NCBI GenBank assembly: GCA_900323505.1
Contig: OOIN01000012.1
Coordinates: forward strand, 248,001-312,000
Direction of reading: 5' to 3'
Source: Ustilago trichophora
Taxonomy: Eukaryota; Basidiomycota; Ustilaginomycetes; Ustilaginales; Ustilaginaceae
DNA: 64,000 bases
Part shown: positions 54,740 to 64,000 of the stretch, piece by piece
Numbering within the stretch: position 1 is the stretch's first letter
How the letters are laid out: every line of letters starts with the position of its first letter
Position numbers and translations under genes: made by a program
Notes under the pieces: generated by a model
Told to the model about the DNA's origin: nothing
Database searches by the model: none
The model's input: the letters and a program-made list of their open reading frames with translations, nothing else

Positions 54740-54912
54740 TACTCTCATCCATCAAATTTGCGCTCCAGAATACAACTTGTACAACAATTGAATTCGAGCA
54801 TGTGCGAGTGCGAAAAGAAACAACATCAGGACGTATATACAACCGCATCACAGATCATTGCAACAGGAGACTAGTAGGGGGTATAGATCAGATACGAGCT
54901 TCGCATGTCACC

Positions 54913-55551
54913 TCACTTGAAGAATCCACCGAATCCGCCTGAGTTTCCACCGTGGTGGCCGCCGTGAGGGGGACCATAGGGGTTGCCTCCACCGTAGGGA
55001 TTGTTGTGGTTTTTCTTATCGTCGAACTTTTCAAATACCTTCTTTCCGACTTGGGCCAAGATGGCGCCTCCAGCCATGGATCCAAAAGTGCCCATGTGGC
55101 CACCGGTCATCTTGTTGCCCGCCCAACCGGCAGCGGCGCCGGCAGCCATGGTTCCCAACCCGCGTTCGCCGTCGATGGGTTGCCCATTCTGATCGTACTG
55201 CATGGGACCCTGCGATTGCGGGTGCGAGGGCTGGGATGAGTAGGGGGAGGGGGAGTTGCCGTACGAAGCGTTCTGAGGTGGACCATAGGAGGAGGAGGGG
55301 TTGTAGTGCGATTCTTGACCGGGCGGTCCACCATAAGACGATTGAGGACCGCTGCCAGGGTATGAAGATTGTGGTCCGCCAGGATAAGAGGAGGTTTGGT
55401 AGCCACCGCCGGAGGACGAGAGCGGATCACCGGGGTATGACGATTGCTGGCCGCCAGGGTAGGAGGACTGAGGACCGCCTGGGTAAGACGATTGGGGTCC
55501 ACCAGGGTAAGAGGACTGGTTTGGGGCTGGTCCGCCTGGGTAGTACGACAT
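54913..55551 (-). CDS. SYPGG-repeat, glycine-zipper-like protein
   Basis: A 212-aa protein of unknown function. The N-terminal ~80 residues consist of about six imperfect repeats of QSSYPGGP, resembling the Pro/Gly/Tyr-rich tails of fungal annexin-like or phase-separating proteins. A Gln/Ser/Pro linker follows. Residues ~130-170 (GTMAAGAAAGWAGNKMTGG and SMAGGAILAQVGKKVFEKF) have small residues spaced every fourth position, like a glycine zipper that can insert in or pack against membranes. The C-terminal tail is Gly/His/Asn/Pro-rich and ends GGFGGFFK. No signal peptide. The frame is clear and has an ATG, and the codon usage is coding-like. No catalytic motif is seen. Confidence 0.8.
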   Translation of the reverse strand: MSYYPGGPAPNQSSYPGGPQSSYPGGPQSSYPGGQQSSYPGDPLSSSGGGYQTSSYPGGPQSSYPGSGPQSSYGGPPGQESHYNPSSSYGPPQNASYGNSPSPYSSQPSHPQSQGPMQYDQNGQPIDGERGLGTMAAGAAAGWAGNKMTGGHMGTFGSMAGGAILAQVGKKVFEKFDDKKNHNNPYGGGNPYGPPHGGHHGGNSGGFGGFFK

Positions 55552-56625
55552 GGTTATGCGGAAATTTGTTGAGTGAAGTTGTTGTGAGATGTGTGAGATG
55601 GTGGTGGGGAGGGAGGTACGGTACCATTTGAAAGAGTGATAGAACTACTTATGGGCCGACTGCAAAGTGAAACGAGATTCATCAGCAATGAAGGGACATG
55701 CTCACACACCGAGGACCCGGGCAGTATCAGCCTCTTCATCATCATTACTCTGTCGTGCCAAGACATGCCCAACGGCACAAGCACATGATCCCATCACGTC
55801 AAAGGGCTATCAGATGCAGCACCGAAAAACACACCCATCTAGCATCCGGAAAAAAATCACTGCCAGAGGCAATGTTTTGCTACAGCAAAGACGCTCTGAC
55901 TCGGCTGCTTTGCCACACAGCCCCCCACACACGTCTCACCCTGTGTCCGCTTCCGCTAATCGGGATGTCATTTCACAACGTGCGCCTCAGACTAACAAGG
56001 GATGAAATCGGCAGGTTTCAACCGGAATGACAGGGTCGAGGAAAACCGACAGGGCTGTGCGCAGAGTAAAGTGGCAAGTAGGGGAGGAAGGCTGTGCGCA
56101 CGCGCCGCGGCAAAAAACAATCCGCCACCGAGTGCATCTCGTCTCTCTCGACGAAATTCGCCGGGGCGGTGCAGCTTGAAGAAGGGCTGGAACGCCGCAC
56201 GATGACGGTGTTGCATCAGCTGGTTGGCATCAAAGCCGCACGAATAGCGAACCATTTTGCTCATCTTTGTGTGTTCCGGAGATGTAACACTTGAAAAGTC
56301 ACGAGCGAGACACGCGTCCCGTCTTTCTTCCCCGTTGCGTCTCTTGCTCGAAATTGAGAGTTAATGCACACACTTTAGCAGCCAGCCGATTCAAAATGAA
56401 ATTTAAAGCTTTTCTTTTCCGCCTTCTATTTTATTATTATTTTTACTCTTATTTTTTGCCGATCCCGTCTTCCAACTACGCGACACCTTGCACAAGGCCT
56501 TCTCCTCCTCCTCCTTCTCCTCATTGGACCACCGCACACCACCCACACTCTACCATCTGCAAGCCTCTGTAGCTATCATACATGATCGGTGCAAGCACAT
56601 GCAACCTGCAATAACAGAAACGCAG
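55552..56625. other. Intergenic region
   Basis: Upstream of the SYPGG-repeat gene and of the first tRNA-Asn. AT-rich patch with TTATTATT at 56430-56450 and a CTCCT run at 56500-56520. No gene recognised. Confidence 0.5.
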
Positions 56626-56795
56626 GACTCCATAGCTCAGTTGGTTAGAGCGTAGCACTGTTACTCTGAAAGAGGTCGGATCCTCATGCTTCTGGTGTGT
56701 GGTTCCTTCCTCGCATCCCACTTCCTCCTGTCGTCTCTTCAAGAGATGCAAGAGATGAGATGCTGAGGTCGGCGGTTCGAGCCCGCCTGGGGTCG
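56626..56795 (+). tRNA. tRNA-Asn (anticodon GTT), copy 1, 96-nt intron
   Basis: The two halves fold as one tRNA: acceptor GACTCCA/TGGGGTC with discriminator G, D-arm GCTC/GAGC, anticodon stem TAGCA/TGCTG, loop CTGTTA with anticodon GTT (Asn), T-arm GGCGG TTCGAGC CCGCC. The halves are separated by 96 nt (56664-56759) at the canonical 37/38 intron site. Intron ends CTC and GAG could pair. A T-rich stretch follows as a Pol III terminator. Confidence 0.9.
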
Positions 56796-57942
<1,147 letters not shown>

Positions 57943-58120
57943 GACTCCATAGCTCAGTTGGTTAGAGCGTAGCACTGTTACTCGACGCTCACCCACAGTC
58001 AACCCAGCGCCACCCTTGCGCTCCTAACCTCCCTCTCCAGGGAATGGTGGGGGAAACAAGAAGGTAAGCTGCAACAGAGGAGAGATGCTGAGGTCGGCGG
58101 TTCGAGCCCGCCTGGGGTCG
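57943..58120 (+). tRNA. tRNA-Asn (anticodon GTT), copy 2, 104-nt intron
   Basis: Mature sequence appears identical to copy 1 at 56626. The intron (57981-58084, 104 nt) shares only the terminal CTC and GAG with that of copy 1. A T-rich stretch follows. Confidence 0.9.
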
Positions 58121-59275
58121 TTCTCCTTTTTGCTTTTCGAGCATACTAGATTCTTCAGTTAGCCTTCCTTTTGCTCGACGTAGCTCTGAGGTGTTGCAGA
58201 CACGATTGATGCTGTACGACATGCTGGTGGTGGCAGAAGCGATTTCATTTCTGACACGTGTTGTCGATGTTCGATCATTGAGAGACTCTGACCACGGATC
58301 GCGGCAAGCAAACCAAGCAAGCCGGCCATCGCGTGTCGCCATTGTCGACTCATATGAACTCCTACCGTAACTGGCAAGTGACCCGGTACTTGAGTCACCT
58401 CTTGGTAGGCTCTAGACTGTCAACCACAATGAAAATCTAAAGCCAGCCATGTCAAGGCGGCAGAACCTTCAAAACCTTAAGCCTCGACTACAATCCGGCT
58501 TGGCGCTTTTGGTCTCGCGGCGTCTTCTCCTAGCCGTAGTGAGTTGCACCAACCAACCGAGCATATCTGTGGAAAATGGCGTGCCTATGGCAACACATCA
58601 GTATACATATATAAAGCGGCCATCTGCAGAGGCGCACTTACGCAATCGAAAGCCCACTCGTTTCATCAAAGTCACATGCTGTGCGGATGCGTGCCTACCC
58701 ATTTCATCTGTCCTTGTCAGCCATCCCGACGGTCGTTTTCTAGACAAGGCGGATGGATCCCTGACAGGGACAAGGAGACACACACTCAATGTGGCGTCAA
58801 GATGTGAGTGTGTGTCACCACCCTTTGCTCTACACTGTAGCAAGGCGACGAGTACCCTCCTCTTTCTCACGGTGTTCCTTGAAGTCGCTGCCTGGTGCCG
58901 CCACTTCACTTTGCCAACTAGATAGTGACACGGACCAGCAAACTCCACCTCTCACGGTCGCCACTGAGATCCGGGCCCCACTGATCAGAGCGCACATACC
59001 GCCATCCTCAAAAGCAGGTCCGAGAGAAAGGCAACATCGGACCTTTCTCCTGGCTCGGATTTTGTCGCTGAGCAACTCACCATACTACACTACGCTACGC
59101 ACAGACAATACACTCTCCTTCTTTCTCTCCAGCTCGGCAGGACCGATGCGGTCTTTGGCCCTGCTATCTCGAAGAACGGTCCTCCCGGTCGTTTGACCTC
59201 AGCTTGGCACGGCCCACCACAATCACCCTTCAAACGATCCTTGCATACACACATTCCCTCTAAACGGTAGCAGCC
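58121..59275. other. Promoter region of the four-TM protein gene
   Basis: Intergenic DNA with short unrecognised frames only (for example an ATG frame at 58449). Nothing else seen. Confidence 0.5.
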
Positions 59276-61216
59276 ATGGCCACTCGCTTCCTTGCAATTC
59301 TCCACGTTTTGGCAGCAATCACATTGCTTTCTGCTGCAGTCATCAACTCCCTCGTGCACCCCCTAAGCCTACGCAGCGGTACGATCAGCATTCTCCTCGC
59401 CAGTCTCGGTACCGTCATCGCCCTCCAAGAAATCTCGATCCTTATACCTACCTACCGATGGTCAGCTTGCCGAATTCAGATGCTACGATCCTACCTGGGG
59501 CGAGCGATCCTCTTCGTCGTTGCGGCAGCAATCACGTTCGACAGACTTACAGACTTGCCCTGTGACATTGAGGTCAAATCTTCGCCTTATTCTACGGCCG
59601 CGTCCAAGTTTTCTGTGGCTACTGGCGGTACGACACGCAACTCCACAGACACCACAGGACCACAGAGCCCTACTCATGAGAAAGGTCCCCCAGCCTTCGG
59701 CACAGCATTTTACCTGGCCAACAGCCTCGCACCCACGTGCATCAAGATTGACACCATCCCGAACCAAATCAAAGGCAGTGTTGCCTGGATCCGCATCTCT
59801 GCCAACCAAACCAGCCGTGCACTCGTCTTCTCCACATGCGCATGTATCCTTTCCATCTCCCTCATCTACTTTGTCCTTGCAATTCTGCACAGGTCCGGCA
59901 AGATAGGTCTTTCCTCCAGCATGACTACCTCCTTCGAGCAGCACGACCCTTCCCACTTGCTCCAACGAGCTCAAGACAACACCCACATCGTCATCCATCC
60001 TGGGGTCAAAGAAGCCGGCTCTACATGTCGCATCAGTCTCTACCCCGAAGGGCCCAGTTGTTCTCCAAGCAGATCCGCCGCCGATCTGTACGAAGAAAAC
60101 GCACCCAAATCTCACCGTGTCGACAGCTCTGATGTTTCGAGTATACGCGCCTTTAGCGTTCCTTCTTCCCGCCACAATGCAGCGGCATCCTTCCTTGACC
60201 CCGCCTCAGGTGCAGCCAGTGCACCAGAACCAATTTTCCGAATCCAACGCATCGACTCGTTGCCGCTCTCGCTTCGGGCCAACAGCGATCCTTACCCGAG
60301 GTCATCGAGACGCGATAGATTTGGGTATGGGAATGGTTACGATCGACCGGTGGATTTCTCCAGTGGATGCATTATGCATTATCCGCTGTTTTCGCAGAAG
60401 AAGAAGCAGAAGGACCAGCAAAAGCAGCAGGGTTGGACGGAGCCAAATGTGCTGCTACCGCCCGATTTTTCTAGGTCGTCGATTGGTAGTCCCATTGGGC
60501 TGACGCCGAGGATGAAGGCCGGTAAGAGTAGGATCAGTGTCTCGTCGAGGTTGACCGAGGCAGAGTCGCAGAGACAGCAGGAGGGAGACAAGAGGGCGGA
60601 GAAGGGGGCTGGGTGTGAGTCGCTCGTTCCCGTTTCTGCAACTGCTACTCTCCTGCGGAGCGACAAGACCTTGGCGGCGGAAAGCACGCAGCGAACAATT
60701 GACCCAGATCCGACCTCTCCTGTCATCCTTGAAGCTTCGGATAGCATTCTTCTCTCATCAACCGGGGTCAACATCACAGAAGATCCCGCTCTGCTGCTCA
60801 AGCCCTCTTCGCACTTACAACCTCGTCTCGGCACAGCTGAGTCCGCCCGGTCCAGCCTATCGATCCTTAGCAACACCAGCCAATATCATCACCACCACCA
60901 TCACCACCAGAGCTACCGCACCAACTCTCGACCTAGTACAGGTCAGTCCACCAAATCAGCCAGCTCCTTCCGTCTGATGCGTCGTCGACGAGGTCTCTTT
61001 GCCACACTCGATTTGCATCTGGGTGTCGGTGGTGCCCGATTCAGCGGCATCAGCAGCCACGATGTTTCCACCTACGAATCACAGCGCTCCTGTAGCGCCG
61101 GCACCTTCGGAGATGGGATGGAGGACGGCGCCGATGCTTCTTCGCCGCTACCTACGCCTCGAGCGGGTGGCAGGGTGCCGCTTTCGCCCGGTCCGGAATC
61201 CCCAGCACCTCGATAA
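59276..61216 (+). CDS. Four-TM membrane protein with long cytosolic tail
   Basis: A 646-aa protein of unknown function. Hydrophobic segments lie at about 5-28, 33-55, 70-90 and 182-205; segments 3 and 4 are separated by a ~90-residue loop with N-glycosylation motifs (for example NSTD and NQTS). The first ~90 residues (IALQEISILIPTYRW then SYLGRAILFVVAAAI) faintly resemble COPI-associated Tvp15-like Golgi proteins, a suggestion only. The remaining ~440 residues form a Ser/Pro/Arg-rich tail, probably cytosolic and phosphorylated, with a His run (seven His) near residue 540 and a non-repetitive RLMRRRRGLFATLDLHLGVGG block. The start ATG at 59276 is well placed after a C/A-rich leader. Confidence 0.8.
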   Translation: MATRFLAILHVLAAITLLSAAVINSLVHPLSLRSGTISILLASLGTVIALQEISILIPTYRWSACRIQMLRSYLGRAILFVVAAAITFDRLTDLPCDIEVKSSPYSTAASKFSVATGGTTRNSTDTTGPQSPTHEKGPPAFGTAFYLANSLAPTCIKIDTIPNQIKGSVAWIRISANQTSRALVFSTCACILSISLIYFVLAILHRSGKIGLSSSMTTSFEQHDPSHLLQRAQDNTHIVIHPGVKEAGSTCRISLYPEGPSCSPSRSAADLYEENAPKSHRVDSSDVSSIRAFSVPSSRHNAAASFLDPASGAASAPEPIFRIQRIDSLPLSLRANSDPYPRSSRRDRFGYGNGYDRPVDFSSGCIMHYPLFSQKKKQKDQQKQQGWTEPNVLLPPDFSRSSIGSPIGLTPRMKAGKSRISVSSRLTEAESQRQQEGDKRAEKGAGCESLVPVSATATLLRSDKTLAAESTQRTIDPDPTSPVILEASDSILLSSTGVNITEDPALLLKPSSHLQPRLGTAESARSSLSILSNTSQYHHHHHHHQSYRTNSRPSTGQSTKSASSFRLMRRRRGLFATLDLHLGVGGARFSGISSHDVSTYESQRSCSAGTFGDGMEDGADASSPLPTPRAGGRVPLSPGPESPAPR

Positions 61217-61636
61217 GCACTTGAATAGTATGCTACGCTCGTTTTTGTAACCTCACACATACGCACACTCATACCTGTAGATCAGGCTCATTCGAACGAA
61301 AGCTGAATAGCATGTTCGTGTACATGCAGTGCGAAAGGGTGGTTCTGCGGGTGACGGTGGTGTGGGGCAGAAGTGCGGAACTCGGGAAGAGTGAGGAACA
61401 GGTGGGGTGAAATTTCCCGAGGGTGCATGACTCTGACGTGAGCTAAAATTGATGGTTTGCCGAAAGAGAGTGGAGAGTTGGTGCACGGATGCTCAGTCTT
61501 CCAATACAACTTGGCCTCGAGGTCAAGGTTTCACATACTTCTCCTCATCGTCACCTTTTCCCTCCTACATGAACAGAAGAGCCGCAAGGCAACAAAGACT
61601 CGCACGTATAGAGATCATATAGAACTGAGAGGCAAG
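61217..61636. other. Intergenic region and leader of the R3H gene
   Basis: Between two same-strand genes. The frame of the R3H gene is open upstream to 61457 but without an ATG, so it is treated as leader. Nothing else recognised. Confidence 0.5.
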
Positions 61637-63319
61637 ATGGACGACGTAGACCAGCAGTACGAATTGCATCCTCCCACCGTGGACACCTTCACCGCCGCCA
61701 CCACCACCACCAGCAACGGTCGCGCCACCCCCGCAGTTCAAAATGGCTCTTCGTCTACAAAGACACCCAAGACAGCTGCTGCGTCTGCGGGGCCGATCCC
61801 TATGACGATGCCATCCATCCTTCGCAATCCTGGCATCTCCCACTCGAACCATCTCTCCTACCTTCTCGATCGCTCGCGTGGCTCCTCCTCCTCCTCCTCT
61901 TACCCACCGACATCCTCCCGCACTGGCAAACCCCGCAGCGGATCCAACGCAAATCAACTCGGCCGTCGCAAGCAGCGCCGCTCCGAGAATGCCCGTCTTC
62001 TGTCAAACCCTCACGCCGTTCGTCCGTCCGTTAAAGACTACCGTCTACACTCCAACGAGATCAAGTCCACCTTCCCATCCTCTTCTTCCACCTTCTCGGG
62101 AAGCAAACCGAATAACCAGCCCGTACCCGCTCACAGTCACGCCACTTACTCGGAACCCACACACGATCCCATCTCTGCCACCCAAGGGCATTTTGGAAAG
62201 AGTCTACGCGATGCTCAGAGGGTGCTGAAGAGGTTAGAAGTCGGAAACATCTCTGATGCCATGATCGCCGAGAACAAAGCGGGAGAGTTGGAGAGGTTCA
62301 TTTGGCTTGTCGAGCGCGAGATTCGATTGTGGTCAACCGATGACGTACACGTATTCCCTCCCACCTCTGGCGGCGATAGAAAGCTAGGCCGAGTACTTCT
62401 AGACTCTGAATTCAACTTCACCGCTTCCCCAATGAACCCTTCAACATCCCAGGCCGATCTGCCCACAGTAGTTCTCGACACGGTGAAACCAGGACAAGAA
62501 GGAGGCCAATTGGTAGAATTCCAACGAACCCCCAATGCCCTTGTCTGGCTGATACACGATCCCTTCCTACGACTTGTCGTCCACTGTCTGGCAAGGGTGT
62601 GTAAGTGTCCATCCTTTTCCAAGGACGATGTAGCCAGGCCAGGATTGCGGTTTACTTGGGTGTTGAATCGCAATCCGCTTGCGCGACGCGGGAGGAGGGG
62701 AAGACGTGTCTCCGTTTCGAGCTCAGCTGCGGCAGAAACAGCTCTCAACGCGGCTGAACTGGGAAGACCGGCGGCGGTGCAAATGATAGCAGCGGGCGGA
62801 ATGTTGGACACTCCGCCAACGACTGATTTCGACAGCCAGACCGAGACCGAGACGGAAAGCGAGCTCGGAGGCGACACAGATACCACCGATGGCGAAAGTC
62901 TCGCTGGATCCGTCGTTGTCGTTCAATCGATCCGCGACACTGCACATCGGGATAATGGACATGATGAAGATGAGGGTGATGCGGATCCAGAGGAGAATGC
63001 AGAAGGAGACGAAGGGTTGGAAGCGGTGGATACGGACGAGGAAGAAGCGGAGATTCTGAGAAGAGTCAGACGATGGGCGATCGACAGCCATCGACAGCGA
63101 GCAGCAGAAGATGAGGATGATACATCTTCAACTTCGAGGCCGACTAGAGCGGGTAAGACAGCAACCAGATCAAGATTGAGTCAAGGGTTGAGTGCAAAGG
63201 TGCAATCGCAGGATCCGGATGCTGCGCTCACGGCTTCAATCATTGCCGAAGAAGAGGATGATGAGGAAGACGACGTCGACGAGGTTGAGGCGAGGTCCAT
63301 CACTAGCGACGTTGCTTGA
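61637..63319 (+). CDS. R3H-domain protein
   Basis: A 560-aa protein from the ATG at 61637 (MDDVDQQYEL). Residues ~110-150 (GRRKQRRSENARLLSNPHAV) resemble the R3H-associated N-terminal block found in fungal and animal R3H proteins. LRDAQRVLKRLEVG and ELERFIWLVEREIRLW form a helical middle. Around residues 300-330 the sequence IHDPFLRLVVHCLARVCKC carries the R-x3-H signature (R312, H316) of R3H single-stranded nucleic-acid-binding domains, followed by FSKDDVARPGLRFTWV. The C-terminal ~220 residues are strongly acidic (runs of E/D). Probably binds RNA or ssDNA; partners unknown. The 3' end converges on the uL6m gene 187 bp away. Confidence 0.75.
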   Translation: MDDVDQQYELHPPTVDTFTAATTTTSNGRATPAVQNGSSSTKTPKTAAASAGPIPMTMPSILRNPGISHSNHLSYLLDRSRGSSSSSSYPPTSSRTGKPRSGSNANQLGRRKQRRSENARLLSNPHAVRPSVKDYRLHSNEIKSTFPSSSSTFSGSKPNNQPVPAHSHATYSEPTHDPISATQGHFGKSLRDAQRVLKRLEVGNISDAMIAENKAGELERFIWLVEREIRLWSTDDVHVFPPTSGGDRKLGRVLLDSEFNFTASPMNPSTSQADLPTVVLDTVKPGQEGGQLVEFQRTPNALVWLIHDPFLRLVVHCLARVCKCPSFSKDDVARPGLRFTWVLNRNPLARRGRRGRRVSVSSSAAAETALNAAELGRPAAVQMIAAGGMLDTPPTTDFDSQTETETESELGGDTDTTDGESLAGSVVVVQSIRDTAHRDNGHDEDEGDADPEENAEGDEGLEAVDTDEEEAEILRRVRRWAIDSHRQRAAEDEDDTSSTSRPTRAGKTATRSRLSQGLSAKVQSQDPDAALTASIIAEEEDDEEDDVDEVEARSITSDVA

Positions 63320-63506
63320 GTCTCGCCGCACCTTGGAATTGGTCCTTGAACACAACACAGACTCTACATGCTCTGCTCCCATCCTTCGCTTGCCTGACAC
63401 TGACACTGTGTTTGTGTGTGGTATGAGAGGTTGTTCATGATTTTTTCTATGTTTTGCAATGTTCTAGAGTACATTCTTTGGCGGCCTTGCTATCGAATCA
63501 ACCATT

Positions 63507-64000
63507 TTACTTCTTCTTGGCAGTCTTGAGACGAATTGTCTCATCATCAACAAAGATACCCTTTCCTTTGTACGGTTCAGGTTTCCTCCAACTCCTGATT
63601 TGACTTGCGAACAATCCCAACTGTTCCTTGTCGGCACCCTTGAGTACGATTCGATTTGGTTGGGGGATCTGTACCTGAATACCATGTGGGACGGGTAGCA
63701 GAACGGGATGCGAATAACCGAGCCTAATGTGAAGTCGCATGTTTGGACCCTGCTTCTCTGCTGCTTCCTTTGCGCGGTTTGCTCGGTCGATTTCTGCCTG
63801 CTTCGCCGCCTCGCTCAAGAAAAACGATTTGCTGCTACCCAGAGCAATGTCGAGCTTGGACCGACGCGGGAGCGGGTCAGGCTCAATGCTCGCCCTGTAA
63901 CCAACACCGACAAGCTTCAGAGAGACGGTGTGGCCCTCAGAAACACCAGTGAGGGCATTGGATAGGAGAGAACGGGTCAAGCCCCAGGTGCCGCGTTGCT
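63507..64000 (-). CDS. Mitochondrial large-subunit ribosomal protein uL6 (partial, 5' end outside window)
   Basis: C-terminal ~164 codons of a uL6 (L6) family protein; the frame stays open to the window end, so the N-terminus lies beyond 64000. Family blocks are clear: GTWGLTRSLLSNALTGVSEG, then LVGVGYRA, LGYSHPVLLPVP, a GADKEQLGLFASQIR block and PEPYKGKGI near the end with a Lys-rich tail. These match bacterial L6 more than cytosolic eL9, so the product should be in the mitochondrial ribosome, at the base of the factor-binding stalk. A ~35-residue Ala/Glu/Lys-rich insert (AAKQAEIDRANRAKEAAEKQ) separates the two halves and is longer than in bacteria. Stop codon TAA at 63507-63509. Confidence 0.93.
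   Translation of the reverse strand, partial: QRGTWGLTRSLLSNALTGVSEGHTVSLKLVGVGYRASIEPDPLPRRSKLDIALGSSKSFFLSEAAKQAEIDRANRAKEAAEKQGPNMRLHIRLGYSHPVLLPVPHGIQVQIPQPNRIVLKGADKEQLGLFASQIRSWRKPEPYKGKGIFVDDETIRLKTAKKK

Noticed and set aside
55236..55631. Arg/Gly-rich plus-strand frame
   Set aside because: Antisense of the SYPGG-repeat gene.

Overview
The window is nuclear DNA of a basidiomycete fungus, most likely a smut (Ustilaginales: Ustilago / Sporisorium / Pseudozyma relatives). The genes are long and mostly intronless, coding for proteins with long Ser/Ala/Gln-rich disordered tails. Coding DNA favours C-ending codons. The few introns are short (67-146 nt, GT..AG), and the gene families (Zn2Cys6 factors, fungal OPT transporter, HbrB, Dpb2, mitochondrial uL6) are fungal. 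The species is not identified; the assignment rests on gene style and protein families read by eye.

Layout: 1-5.9 kb holds a Gln-rich bHLH transcription factor, an intron-containing tRNA-Glu on the minus strand and an inositol monophosphatase. 6.8-14.1 kb holds two minus-strand genes: an unrecognised 1001-aa Ser/Ala-rich protein and a large protein kinase. 17.2-20.2 kb holds a histidine phosphatase fused to a TORC2-type HbrB domain. 20.2-26.4 kb has no recognisable gene and precedes a Zn2Cys6 transcription factor (26.4-29.6 kb). 32-39.4 kb holds a secreted GH18 protein, a zinc alcohol dehydrogenase, the DNA polymerase epsilon B subunit (four exons) and a secreted NucA/NucB-type nuclease (three exons). 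39.8-42.0 kb is an OPT oligopeptide transporter with very biased codons, with 4.2 kb of gene-poor DNA upstream. 46.3-52.1 kb holds a second Zn2Cys6 factor divergent from an aldehyde dehydrogenase. 52.3-55.6 kb holds uracil-DNA glycosylase, a TXNDC17-like thioredoxin (three exons) and a SYPGG-repeat protein. 56.6-58.1 kb holds two tRNA-Asn genes with unusually long introns. 59.3-64 kb holds a four-TM membrane protein, an R3H protein and the 5'-truncated gene for mitochondrial ribosomal protein uL6.

This is mostly an ordinary chromosomal segment of independently transcribed genes; no biosynthetic cluster, transposon or CRISPR-like array was seen. Recurrent themes are secretion (GH18, NucA/B nuclease), DNA maintenance (Dpb2, UNG) and aldehyde/alcohol oxidation (ADH, ALDH). 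The points most worth a second look are the phosphatase-HbrB fusion, a non-coding 9-mer CTACTGTAC that recurs far more often than chance, the two tRNA-Asn genes with different ~100-nt introns, a possible non-AUG mitochondrial form of UNG, and a 30-C homopolymer serving as the 3' splice-site tract of a Dpb2 intron. Start codons were set to the first plausible ATG, and all splice sites were placed by hand from GT/AG, reading frame and family similarity.
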